Part shown: in pieces, positions 1-7,871 of the stretch
How the letters are laid out: each line of letters opens with the position of its first letter
Numbering within the stretch: the first letter of the stretch is position 1
Assembly (NCBI GenBank): GCA_016712265.1
Contig: JADJRJ010000030.1
Span: 806,001 to 870,000, forward strand
Source of the DNA: Gemmatimonadota bacterium
Lineage (GTDB): Bacteria > Gemmatimonadota > Gemmatimonadetes > Gemmatimonadales > Gemmatimonadaceae
Direction: 5' to 3'
Length of the DNA stretch: 64,000 nt
Notes under the pieces: generated by a model
Database searches by the model: none
What the model was told of the DNA's origin: nothing
The model's input: the letters and a program-made list of their open reading frames with translations, nothing else
Translations under genes and position numbers: made by a program

Positions 1-342
1 GGTTCCGTCACTCCACAAGCCGATCGCGATCGGCAGGAGGGCGAGGAGACCGACCGTAAAGAGCGTCCAGCGACGATCTGCGTCCTGCGGGATCCGCCGC
101 AGCACGCGCAGCCCATGCAACAGGGGGAGGAGTGGGAGCAGCCAGGTGGTTGAGGCCCCCAGTGCCCCCTGGGTCGCCGCCTTCAGGCAGGCGCCGACCG
201 GGCCAAAGCGCCCCGTCGCCGCTGCACAAGATGTGTAGGGATCCACCGGCTGAAGCGCCACGGCGCCGGCGAGGAACACGGCGAGGATGATCCACGCGAC
301 CCCGGCGATTTCGCGCCGCACGCCACTGGACACGCCGGTCAC
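1..342 (-). CDS. ftsK: DNA translocase FtsK, N-terminal membrane domain (partial, runs off the window)
   Basis: Only the first 114 codons are present, because the gene runs off the left edge. The GTG start at 342 overlaps the comB stop as GTGA. The visible part has three hydrophobic segments, at about residues 13-30, 62-78 and 94-110. Between the first two is an FGPVGA motif typical of the FtsK/SpoIIIE 4-TM domain, which anchors the chromosome-dimer-resolving translocase at the division septum. The motor and gamma domains would lie outside the window, so the call rests on the membrane domain alone. Another multi-pass membrane protein is possible but less likely. Confidence 0.7.
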   Translation of the reverse strand, partial: MTGVSSGVRREIAGVAWIILAVFLAGAVALQPVDPYTSCAAATGRFGPVGACLKAATQGALGASTTWLLPLLPLLHGLRVLRRIPQDADRRWTLFTVGLLALLPIAIGLWSDGT

Positions 343-1091
343 CGCGTGCGCGCTCGGCCCTGGGCCGTCACCTGCCGCTCCGCGTACACCGGCACCACCG
401 GGTGGGCGTCCACCGACGCAGCCAGCGCCAGATCACCCGCGAAGCCGGCCTCGGTCAGCGCTCGCCCGTGGGCCGTCTGCTCAAGGCAAGCGAGCAGGTC
501 CCGGCCGTAGCGCCGGTCCAGCGCCACCACGGCCCGGGCCGCGTCGTTCCATGCGGCCCCGGCCAGTCGCCTGGAGAGGGCGCGCAATAAGCGACCCGCG
601 CAGATCGCATCCTCCATGGCGAACTGCCGCTCCGATCCGGCACAGACGATCGCAATCGGCAGTCCTCGGCGCACTGCGCCCCGCAGCACCCCGACCGTGG
701 CCGCCAGATTCACGAACGCCCCCAACACGACCTCCGTCGCGCCCTGCACCGCGGACAGCGCCACCGTCCCGTTGGTTGTGGTCATCAGGATCGTCTTCCC
801 CTCGACCACTTCGCGCGTGAATTCCGCAGGCGAGTTGCCAAGGTCAAAACCGGAAATGCGCCCCATGCGGCGCTCCCCGGCCAACAGCACCTCCGACCGA
901 TCAAACGATTTGAAGCGAACGACGGCATCCTCGGCCGACTCAAATGGGATCACGGCCCGCGCCCCGTTGGCCAGCGCCGTCGCGACGCTGGTCGTCGCCC
1001 GCAGCACGTCGATCACGACGACCATCCGGCCCTGCCACTCGGTGGGTGGCAGCGCCACCACCCCGAAGTAGACATCCACGCGTGCGCTCAC
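339..1091 (-). CDS. comB: 2-phosphosulfolactate phosphatase (ComB family)
   Basis: The 250-residue protein has the normal family length. It shows DVLRATTS at 28-35, GERR at 72-75, GFDLGNSP at 81-88 and TTTNGT at 104-109, the conserved ComB blocks that form the Mg-dependent active site. ComB dephosphorylates 2-phosphosulfolactate to sulfolactate, known from coenzyme M synthesis in methanogens and from sulfolactate production in Bacillus. No comA or comC is in view, so the physiological role here is open; many bacteria carry comB alone. The start overlaps the accC stop by 4 nt (ATGA) and the stop overlaps the ftsK start, so it is probably translationally coupled to both. Confidence 0.88.
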   Translation of the reverse strand: MSARVDVYFGVVALPPTEWQGRMVVVIDVLRATTSVATALANGARAVIPFESAEDAVVRFKSFDRSEVLLAGERRMGRISGFDLGNSPAEFTREVVEGKTILMTTTNGTVALSAVQGATEVVLGAFVNLAATVGVLRGAVRRGLPIAIVCAGSERQFAMEDAICAGRLLRALSRRLAGAAWNDAARAVVALDRRYGRDLLACLEQTAHGRALTEAGFAGDLALAASVDAHPVVPVYAERQVTAQGRARTR

Positions 1092-2446
1092 GCGGGCTGC
1101 TGGAGGATGGTGGTCAGCTCGCGCTCGAGGAACTTCGTGTCGAAGTTCCCCTCCCGGAACTCGGGGTGCTCCATCACGCGGGCGAGGAAGGGGGCCGTCG
1201 TCGTGACCCCCTCGATGATGAAGCTCTCGAGCGCCAGCAACATGCGGCGACGTGCCTCCTCGCGGTTCTTCCCCTGCACGATCACCTTGGCGATCATCGA
1301 GTCATAGTACGGCGGCACGCGATACCCGGCATAGGCGTGCGTATCCAGCCGCACCCCGGGCCCACCCGGCGGATGAAACACGTCAATGCGCCCAGGCGAC
1401 GGCTGGAAGCCACGCGCCGGGTCCTCCGCGTTGATGCGACACTCGATGACATGGCCACGTAGCTCCGGCGTCTCGGTAACGGACAGTGGCTCGCCCGCAG
1501 CCACCCGGATCTGCTCCTTTACCAGGTCGACCCCGGTGAGCACCTCCGTCACCGGATGCTCCACCTGGATGCGCGTGTTCATCTCCATGAAGTAGTACGA
1601 ACCATCGCTGTCCAACAGCATCTCGATCGTACCAGCGCCAACATAGTTGATCGACTTGGCGCCACGCACCGCGGCCTCACCCATCGCCGCGCGCAACTCC
1701 GGCGTCATCGCCGGGCTCGGCGCTTCCTCGATCAGCTTCTGGTGACGGCGCTGGATCGAGCAGTCTCGCTCCCCGAGGTGGATCACATGCCCGTGTTGGT
1801 CGCCCAGGATCTGGAACTCGATGTGACGGGGCCGCTCGAGGTATTTCTCGACGTACACGTCCCCATCACCAAACGCGGAGAGCGCCTCCGAACGCGCGAG
1901 ACCAAAGGAACGCAAGAACTCCTCGGCCTCTCGCGCCACGCGCATCCCCTTCCCGCCACCACCGGCCGACGCCTTGATGATCACCGGAAAGCCAATCTCC
2001 TTCGCGAACTCCAGGGCCGCATCCGGATCATCGATCGGACCCGGCGTGCCAGGGACCGTGGGGACGCCGCACCCCTGCATGGTCTTCCGCGCTTCCGCCT
2101 TGTTGCCCATCAGGCGGATCTGCTCGGGCGTCGGGCCGATGAAGGTGATGTTGGACGCCGCACACGTCTCGGCAAACTCGGCGTTCTCCGCGAGGAAACC
2201 GTAGCCCGGATGAATCGCGTCGGCCCCGGTGATTTCTGCGGCGGCGATGATGCGCGGGATACGCAGGTAGGAGTCGCGCGCGGGCGCCGGTCCGATACAA
2301 ACGTCGTCGTCGGCAAAACGCACATGCAGCGACTCGCGATCCGCCTCGGAGTACACCGCGACCGTCTGCACACCAAGCTCGCGGCAGGCGCGGATGACCC
2401 GCAGGGCTATCTCACCGCGATTCGCGACAAGGACTTTCTTGAACAT
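1088..2446 (-). CDS. accC: Acetyl-CoA carboxylase, biotin carboxylase subunit
   Basis: The 452-residue ATP-grasp enzyme carboxylates the biotin of AccB using ATP and bicarbonate, the first half-reaction of fatty-acid synthesis in the cytoplasm. It opens with the family signature KVLVANRGEIA. The glycine-rich ATP loop KASAGGGGKGMR lies near residues 159-170 and the catalytic block EMNTRIQVEHPVTE near 288-301. Length is normal (about 450). It lies 49 nt downstream of pilT, which separates it from accB. The ATG at 2446 gives the conserved N-terminus. Confidence 0.97.
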   Translation of the reverse strand: MFKKVLVANRGEIALRVIRACRELGVQTVAVYSEADRESLHVRFADDDVCIGPAPARDSYLRIPRIIAAAEITGADAIHPGYGFLAENAEFAETCAASNITFIGPTPEQIRLMGNKAEARKTMQGCGVPTVPGTPGPIDDPDAALEFAKEIGFPVIIKASAGGGGKGMRVAREAEEFLRSFGLARSEALSAFGDGDVYVEKYLERPRHIEFQILGDQHGHVIHLGERDCSIQRRHQKLIEEAPSPAMTPELRAAMGEAAVRGAKSINYVGAGTIEMLLDSDGSYYFMEMNTRIQVEHPVTEVLTGVDLVKEQIRVAAGEPLSVTETPELRGHVIECRINAEDPARGFQPSPGRIDVFHPPGGPGVRLDTHAYAGYRVPPYYDSMIAKVIVQGKNREEARRRMLLALESFIIEGVTTTAPFLARVMEHPEFREGNFDTKFLERELTTILQQPA

Positions 2447-2495
2447 GGCCGTGGAGCGGGAGGAAGCCGTTCACCCTGCCGCCCCAGCGGCCGGG

Positions 2496-3677
2496 TCAAC
2501 CCAGTTCGTCGGTTTCGAAGTCGTTCCACGAGTTGTCGCTCGACCCCGCCACCCCCTGCACACGCAGCGCGAACTCGTTCGGGTTGGTGGCGTAGAATAG
2601 CGCGTTTTCGTAGGAAATGACCCCCTTCGAGTACCACGACATGAGCGACTGATCGAAGCTCTGCATCCCGTACTGCACCGTCCCTTCCTTGATCAGGTCC
2701 GGAATATTGAGGGTCTTCGAGACGTCACGGATCTGCTCACGAACCGCCGCCGTGTTGATGAGAATCTCGCTGGCGGGGACGCGGCCCGGGCGATCCGAAC
2801 GCGGGACCAGTCGCAGCGACACCACCGCCGCCAGCGCCGTCGACAGGGCGAAACGTACTTCGTTCTGCTGGTGCGGCGGATAGAACGACAGGATGCGGTT
2901 GATCGTTTGTGTCGCGTCCGTCGTGTGCAGGGTGCTGAACACGAGGTGCCCCGTATCCGCGGCCTTGAGCGCGGTGTCGAGGGTGTCGAGGTCGCGAATT
3001 TCGCCGATCAGGATCACATCAGGATCCTGGCGCAGCACGCGGCGCAACGCCTGGCCGAAGCTCCCCGTGTCGATCCCCACCTCGCGCTGGTTGATATGAC
3101 ACTTCACGTCGCGATGCAGGAACTCGATCGGGTCCTCGATCGTGATGATGTTCGCGTGGCGCCGCTCGTTCATCACCTGCAGCATGGAGGCGAGCGCCGT
3201 CGACTTGCCGGAGCCGGTGACCCCCGTGACGAGGACCAGTCCCCGCGGCAGCAGCGCTACTTCCTCCACGATCCCGGGCAGGTTCAACTCGGCGATCGAC
3301 TTCGCCTGGTGGGGCACCGTGCGGATGGCAAACGCGATCGTGCCGCGCTGCTGGTACGCGTTGACGCGAAAGCGACCGATCCCCGGCACGCCCGTCGCGA
3401 AGTCTGCCTCGCGAAATTCGGCGAATTCCTTCACCTGCTTCGGACTCATGAGCTCCTTGGCCAGCGTGCTCATGTCCTCGGGGCGCAGCCCGGGGAGCGG
3501 AAGCGGCGACAGGTCACCGTTGATACGAAGCGTCGGGGGCCGACCCACCTTGAGGTGCAGGTCGGAGGCGCCCATCTGCACCATCTGCTGCAGGATGGCC
3601 TTAAGGCTGATGGGGGCGCGAGGGATGGCGCCGAGTACTGAAGAGGGTCCGTCGGATTCGTGTGCGGGGCTACCCAT
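2496..3677 (-). CDS. pilT: Type IV pilus retraction ATPase (PilT-like)
   Basis: The start is taken as ATG 3677, whose product overlaps the accB 3' end by 8 nt. An earlier in-frame start at 3725 would add 16 residues buried in accB. The 393-residue product has the PAS-like N-terminal domain (ASDLHLKVG near 37-45), Walker A GVTGSGKST at 152-160, the Asp box TIEDPIEF near 179-186, Walker B ILIGEIRD near 222-229 and the His box STLHTTDA near 248-255. These define the secretion ATPase family that powers pilus disassembly and twitching. PilT and PilU are hard to separate by eye, and no other pil genes are in the window. Its position inside the acetyl-CoA carboxylase locus is unusual. Confidence 0.9.
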   Translation of the reverse strand: MGSPAHESDGPSSVLGAIPRAPISLKAILQQMVQMGASDLHLKVGRPPTLRINGDLSPLPLPGLRPEDMSTLAKELMSPKQVKEFAEFREADFATGVPGIGRFRVNAYQQRGTIAFAIRTVPHQAKSIAELNLPGIVEEVALLPRGLVLVTGVTGSGKSTALASMLQVMNERRHANIITIEDPIEFLHRDVKCHINQREVGIDTGSFGQALRRVLRQDPDVILIGEIRDLDTLDTALKAADTGHLVFSTLHTTDATQTINRILSFYPPHQQNEVRFALSTALAAVVSLRLVPRSDRPGRVPASEILINTAAVREQIRDVSKTLNIPDLIKEGTVQYGMQSFDQSLMSWYSKGVISYENALFYATNPNEFALRVQGVAGSSDNSWNDFETDELG

Positions 3678-4176
3678 TCGGATCGACGCGGAAAAGGACC
3701 TGGCCGTATTCCACCGGGTGCGCATCCTGCACGCAGACCTCCTTCACGACCCCGGTGACCTCTGCCTCGATCTCATTCATGATCTTCATGGCTTCGATGA
3801 TGCAGAGGACCTGTCCTTTAGAGACGCGCGATCCCACAGCCGCGTAAGCTTTCGCCCCCGGCTCCGGCGCCGAGTAAAACGTGCCGACCATCGGCGACTT
3901 CACTTCGGTCAGGATGACCTTGGGTGCCTCGATCTTTGGCGCCTCGACCTCCTGGATCGCGGGCATCGCGTCGGTCGGGGTCATGCGGCCCACCGGAGCG
4001 GGCGCGGCCACCATCGTCGGGACCGGCATCGGCGTGGGAATCTGGACCGCGCCGCGCGTCTGAGGGCTCTTCGAAATGCGGATCTTCTGCCCCTTGTCGC
4101 CGGTGATCTCCACCGAATCAACTGAGGATCCATCCAGCATTTCGATCAGCTTCTTGACGTAGCGAAGGTCGATCAT
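3670..4176 (-). CDS. accB: Biotin carboxyl carrier protein of acetyl-CoA carboxylase
   Basis: The 168-residue protein carries biotin between AccC and the carboxyltransferase. The C-terminal biotinyl domain contains EAMKIMNEI, with the target Lys at residue 131. An N-terminal helical part (residues 1-35, with SVEI and KIRISK strands) is joined to it by a flexible Pro/Ala/Val-rich linker (about 38-88), the classical BCCP layout. It starts 29 nt after the peptidase gene. In many bacteria efp lies between these two, but there is no room for it here. Its stop overlaps the pilT start. Confidence 0.96.
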   Translation of the reverse strand: MIDLRYVKKLIEMLDGSSVDSVEITGDKGQKIRISKSPQTRGAVQIPTPMPVPTMVAAPAPVGRMTPTDAMPAIQEVEAPKIEAPKVILTEVKSPMVGTFYSAPEPGAKAYAAVGSRVSKGQVLCIIEAMKIMNEIEAEVTGVVKEVCVQDAHPVEYGQVLFRVDPNG

Positions 4177-4205
4177 GGCCCGGTATGTATGGGACAGCCG
4201 CGACC

Positions 4206-5294
4206 CTATTCGCCGACCACCAACAGCTCCCTTGGGAACTCGGTGAGCAGCGCTGCGCCGCCTGCCGTCAGGTAGACATCATCCTCTATCCGCACCCCAC
4301 CCATCCCGGGGGAATAAACCCCGGGCTCGACGGTAACGACAGTCCCTACCGGCAGAGGTTCGTCCGACAGGCGCGACAGCCTCGGGTCCTCGTGGATCTC
4401 CAGCCCGATCCCGTGGCCAAGGCTGTGACCGAACTCGGCGCCCCGGCCCGCGGCCTCGATGACGTCGCGCGCCAGGGCATCTCCCTCCTTGCCCGTCATC
4501 CCCGCCCTCAGTCCCTGGATAGCGGCCATTTGGGCCGTGGCGACGAGTGCGTGGTGCGCCACCTGCTCTGAACTCGGCTTCCCGACAACGAACGTCCGGG
4601 TGATGTCCGAGACGTAGCCGTCGACCGTCGCGCCAAAGTCCAGCAGGAGGAACTCGCCTCGCTGGAGCCGCCTGTTCGAAGGGCGCGCATGTGGCAGGGC
4701 GGAGCGGACCCCAGACGCCACGATCGCGGGAAAGGGGTGCGCCTCACTTCCCGCCCGCCGGAGTTCGTTCTCGAGCAGCCCACAGAGCGCAAGCTCGGAC
4801 TGGTCGGGCCGTACCTGCGGTAGGAGGGCCCGGAGCGCCTGGGTGGCCACCAAGCCCGCCGCCCGAATCGCCTCCACCTCCTCTGGCTCCTTGCACGCCC
4901 GTAGCCGCTCGACCAGACCGTTCCCCCCGCGCCAGGTCCAGCGCGTCCCTTGCTCCCGACAGCGCTCCATGTCTCGCTGGCTGAGGTGGCTGGGGTGGTA
5001 AATAACCGACCTGATCGTGGGATCGAGCGCGAGCCATGGCCACACGCCGGCCCAAAGTGATGACCGTTCGATCCGCACGTCGATCCCGGGACCGCACTCC
5101 TCTGCGACCTGTGCCTCGTATCGAAAGTCGGTCAGGAGGACACATTCGCGCTGGGTGACGAGGACCAGGGCGTTGGAACCGGAGAATCCCGTCAGGTAGC
5201 GCGTGTTCGGCAGGTCACTGACCAGTAGCGCGTCGCCCTGAGCAGCCACAAGCGCTTCCCTCAGACGCCGGAGCCGCCCCTGGTGGTCGATCAC
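4206..5294 (-). CDS. Xaa-Pro aminopeptidase/dipeptidase, M24B family
   Basis: The 362-residue protein has an N-terminal creatinase-like domain (about 5-130) and a C-terminal pita-bread metallopeptidase domain. The five expected metal ligands are present: D219 and D230 (in LLLDFGATVDGYVSDITRTF), H294 (SLGHGIG), E323 (VEPGVY) and E337 (RIEDD). The enzyme removes N-terminal residues or splits dipeptides at prolyl bonds in the cytosol. It is coupled to aroQ by an ATGA overlap at 5291-5294. An aroQ-pepQ-(efp)-accB-accC order is common across bacteria and supports the call; PepP versus PepQ specificity cannot be told from sequence. Confidence 0.92.
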   Translation of the reverse strand: MIDHQGRLRRLREALVAAQGDALLVSDLPNTRYLTGFSGSNALVLVTQRECVLLTDFRYEAQVAEECGPGIDVRIERSSLWAGVWPWLALDPTIRSVIYHPSHLSQRDMERCREQGTRWTWRGGNGLVERLRACKEPEEVEAIRAAGLVATQALRALLPQVRPDQSELALCGLLENELRRAGSEAHPFPAIVASGVRSALPHARPSNRRLQRGEFLLLDFGATVDGYVSDITRTFVVGKPSSEQVAHHALVATAQMAAIQGLRAGMTGKEGDALARDVIEAAGRGAEFGHSLGHGIGLEIHEDPRLSRLSDEPLPVGTVVTVEPGVYSPGMGGVRIEDDVYLTAGGAALLTEFPRELLVVGE

Positions 5295-5728
5295 TGAGGC
5301 GCGAGCCGTACCACCAATCCCCGGAGGGCCAACTCGTAGCCCTGCGCCCCCAGGCCGCAGATCAGCCCGATCGCGTCTGCCGCGAGCACCGAATGTCGCC
5401 GCTCTGGCTCTCTCGCGAAGATGTTGGACAGGTGCACCTCAACGAACGGCACTCGGACCGCAGCGAAGGCGTCGCGCAGCGCAAGGCTCGTGTGGGAATA
5501 CGCACCCGCATTGATGATCGCGCCATCGCAACGGCCGTGCAGGCGCTGGACTGCGTCGATCAGATCCCCTTCCCCATTCCACTGGCCGAATTCCAGGGTG
5601 ACCCCCAACACGCTCGCCACCTGCCGCAGGCGGGACTCGATGTCCCGCAGCGTGGTGGTACCGTAGATCTCCGGTTCTCGCGTGCCGAGCAGGTTGAGAT
5701 TGGGGCCGTTGAGTACGGCAATCCTCAC
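5291..5728 (-). CDS. aroQ: 3-dehydroquinate dehydratase, type II
   Basis: This 145-residue protein has the dodecameric type II fold. It has the N-terminal LNGPNLNLLGTREPEIYG block with the catalytic Arg and Tyr, NAGAYSHTSLALRDA in the middle, and EVHLSNIFARE with the catalytic His near residue 100. It dehydrates 3-dehydroquinate in the shikimate pathway. Length is normal. The ATG start shares ATGA with the end of the upstream TPR gene, and its own stop overlaps the peptidase start, so this is one operon. Confidence 0.96.
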   Translation of the reverse strand: MRIAVLNGPNLNLLGTREPEIYGTTTLRDIESRLRQVASVLGVTLEFGQWNGEGDLIDAVQRLHGRCDGAIINAGAYSHTSLALRDAFAAVRVPFVEVHLSNIFAREPERRHSVLAADAIGLICGLGAQGYELALRGLVVRLAPQ

Positions 5729-7674
5729 TTCTTCTTCAAGCCTTCGAGCCAGGCCGTGAACTGCTCGATGTCTGCATTGGCCTCACCGTCCGGCCCCGGT
5801 GCGAGTGGGTCCGACGGCTCCGAGCTTCCCTCTCGGACTGCGGACGTCACGGCGTCCGCCTGCGCGGACGGAAGTTGACCGAACAGCGTGTCGAGCGATA
5901 GTTCCGGCGCGACAGGAGCGGCGGCCACCCCGAACGCCCCGGCGAGGCCTAATGCCGCAGACTCGTCCGCTTCGCTGGGGTCCTGCCCGCGAAACATCGA
6001 CGCCAAACCGCCAGCGGACATCGCCGGAGCGTCGGGCTGGGTGAGCGCCTCATCTGGGCGCGCCACGCCCGAATATGAGGGCGTCGTTCGAACTGCCGCC
6101 GGTTCCAGCGCTTCGGTGGGTGCGGGGGCGGCATCCGCGGGCGTCACCCCTCGGAGCGCAATCGCGCTGAAGAAGTCGCGAACGCTGGGCCCGGTCGGTT
6201 CCTGCGCAGGCGACGTGAGCGGCGTTATGGTCGGCGCGCGAACGCCAACTTCGAGCGAAGCCACCCGCGCCTGAAGGATCTCGTCGCTGGGGTTCTGCGC
6301 CAGGAGCTGGCGATAGATCGCGAGCGCCTCCTCGTCGAATCCCTGCTGGAGGTACAACTCGGCCATCGTCTCCGTGACGAAGGGTGCCGGCGGTTCCTCG
6401 CTGACAGGCGCGCTGAAGGCCGGTGTCCGCCCGATCGCCGGGTCGTACTCCGCAGACACCGCGTCCACCGCATCGTCCACGCGATGCTCAATGACCGCGT
6501 CGTGTTCGGCGGAGATGGCCGCTTCCAGATCGATTTCGTTGCTCGCAGCTGGCGCTGCTGCAGGGAGGGACACTTCCTCAAACATCGACTCGAACTCAAC
6601 CTCCTCCTGCACCTCCTCAGCAACCACTGCTGGTGCGGGAAGTTCCTCATCGCCGTCCAGAGCCACCCCGTCGAGGTCTTCGATAGTCGCGGGGGAATCC
6701 TCAGCGGCGTATGCGGCCTCGTTCGCATCGAGCGCCACGAACTGCGGGCTTTCGTAGCCGGAGCCGACCTCGGGGGCCTTGGCTTCAACCGACGCCACCT
6801 CTATGGCATCGTTGTTGTCCGAAGGACCCTCGGGGAGTGGCCCCTCGGCGACGGCGCCCAAATCGAGTGAAAAGGCGGAGAGGTCCGGGGCGACGGCTGC
6901 CAGAACTTCCTCTGGCGTCGTCCGCGCGGCAAGTGGCGCTGCGGCTTCGGAGAGGGCGGCTGGAAATTCCGGGAACGGATCGTCGTGCTGAACGGCACTG
7001 GCCTCGGGCGCGGCGGAAAACCAGTCGGTGTGCTCCGGTTCAGCGACGGCTTCGAGCTCACCAAGGTCCTGGTGCGTCGGGATGCCGCCGAACAATGGGG
7101 TCGCCAACGACTCGATGACTTCGGGCTCGGAGGCCGCGGGTTGCGCGTCTACCCAGTCCAGACCGCCCTCCGGGTGAGCGTTCCAAGTCTCGTCCGCAAC
7201 CTCCCCGGTCGCTGGAACAATCGAATTGCTCACCGGCGTGGGCTGACGGGACAACGCCGTCAGGGCGTCTGCCGCCTCTACCCCGACAACGCGGATCAAC
7301 TCCCTGATCTCGTCGTTCCGCGGGTCGGCTTCGAGCACCCTTTGGTACCACGCGGACGCGGCAGCCGGAGCACCCTGCTCCCGGGCGATATCTCCGAGGT
7401 ACCGGAGGGCGATCAGGTTCTCTGGATCGAGGTCGAGCGCCTGCTCGAACACGCCGCGGGACTCAGCCAGTTCCCTCGATTCATAGAGCGCCTGGGCGAG
7501 CACGATGTGGCCCGAAATGTGTCCTGGCTGGTTCGGGAGGTGCGTCCGACAGAGCGCGATCGCCTGCGACAGGTCCCCCTGTTTGCGAAATTCATTGGCG
7601 TATGGAGCGAAATATCGACGAGGGTTCTCGTCGAACTTCTTTCGCAACTCGTCGATACGGGCGGAAGTGGCCAT
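5725..7674 (-). CDS. TPR protein with a long acidic low-complexity linker (function unknown)
   Basis: The start is taken as ATG 7674, which begins with ATSARIDELRKKF; an upstream in-frame start at 7737 would add 21 Arg/Gly-rich residues of no apparent merit. The 649-residue product has N-terminal TPR-like helices (about 1-130) and a 300-residue Glu/Asp/Ala/Pro-rich, probably disordered stretch. A further TPR follows (MAELYLQQGFDEEALAIYRQ, near 435-475), and the C-terminal tail ends in FTAWLEGLKKK. No signal peptide or membrane segment is visible, so it is probably cytoplasmic and a protein-interaction scaffold. It heads the aroQ-accC operon, divergent from ppiD. I do not recognise a named family. 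Confidence 0.8.
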   Translation of the reverse strand: MATSARIDELRKKFDENPRRYFAPYANEFRKQGDLSQAIALCRTHLPNQPGHISGHIVLAQALYESRELAESRGVFEQALDLDPENLIALRYLGDIAREQGAPAAASAWYQRVLEADPRNDEIRELIRVVGVEAADALTALSRQPTPVSNSIVPATGEVADETWNAHPEGGLDWVDAQPAASEPEVIESLATPLFGGIPTHQDLGELEAVAEPEHTDWFSAAPEASAVQHDDPFPEFPAALSEAAAPLAARTTPEEVLAAVAPDLSAFSLDLGAVAEGPLPEGPSDNNDAIEVASVEAKAPEVGSGYESPQFVALDANEAAYAAEDSPATIEDLDGVALDGDEELPAPAVVAEEVQEEVEFESMFEEVSLPAAAPAASNEIDLEAAISAEHDAVIEHRVDDAVDAVSAEYDPAIGRTPAFSAPVSEEPPAPFVTETMAELYLQQGFDEEALAIYRQLLAQNPSDEILQARVASLEVGVRAPTITPLTSPAQEPTGPSVRDFFSAIALRGVTPADAAPAPTEALEPAAVRTTPSYSGVARPDEALTQPDAPAMSAGGLASMFRGQDPSEADESAALGLAGAFGVAAAPVAPELSLDTLFGQLPSAQADAVTSAVREGSSEPSDPLAPGPDGEANADIEQFTAWLEGLKKK

Positions 7675-7871
7675 GCCGAGCCCTCTAGCGTTCGCGCCGC
7701 GTCCCAAGGCGCGGCGGTCCGGGGAATGTACTAGCAATGTGACGAGCGACGGCGCGAGAAGTGACAGCGTAACTTGCCCTTAGGCGCCGGTCACAAATAG
7801 CTTTCCCGGTTCTTGCCCCACCGGAACGGGGGGCACCCTCGAGCATCCACGGTAATTCAGGAGTCCCGCAC
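7675..7871. promoter_or_regulatory. Divergent intergenic region (TPR gene / ppiD)
   Basis: These 197 bases separate two divergently transcribed genes and should hold promoters for both the leftward aroQ-acc operon and rightward ppiD. A good Shine-Dalgarno AGGAG at 7859-7863 sits 8 nt before the GTG start of ppiD. I could not pick convincing -35/-10 pairs by eye. Confidence 0.5.

Noticed and set aside
8..295. Minus-strand open frame of 95 codons at the left edge
   Set aside because: The FtsK membrane domain occupies a different frame of the same strand from GTG 342 and has real hydrophobic segments; this frame is Arg/Gly-rich noise.
5934..6400. Tandem protein repeats in the acidic TPR linkers
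   Set aside because: The linker is compositionally biased (Ala, Glu, Pro, Asp) but I could not find a true repeat unit.
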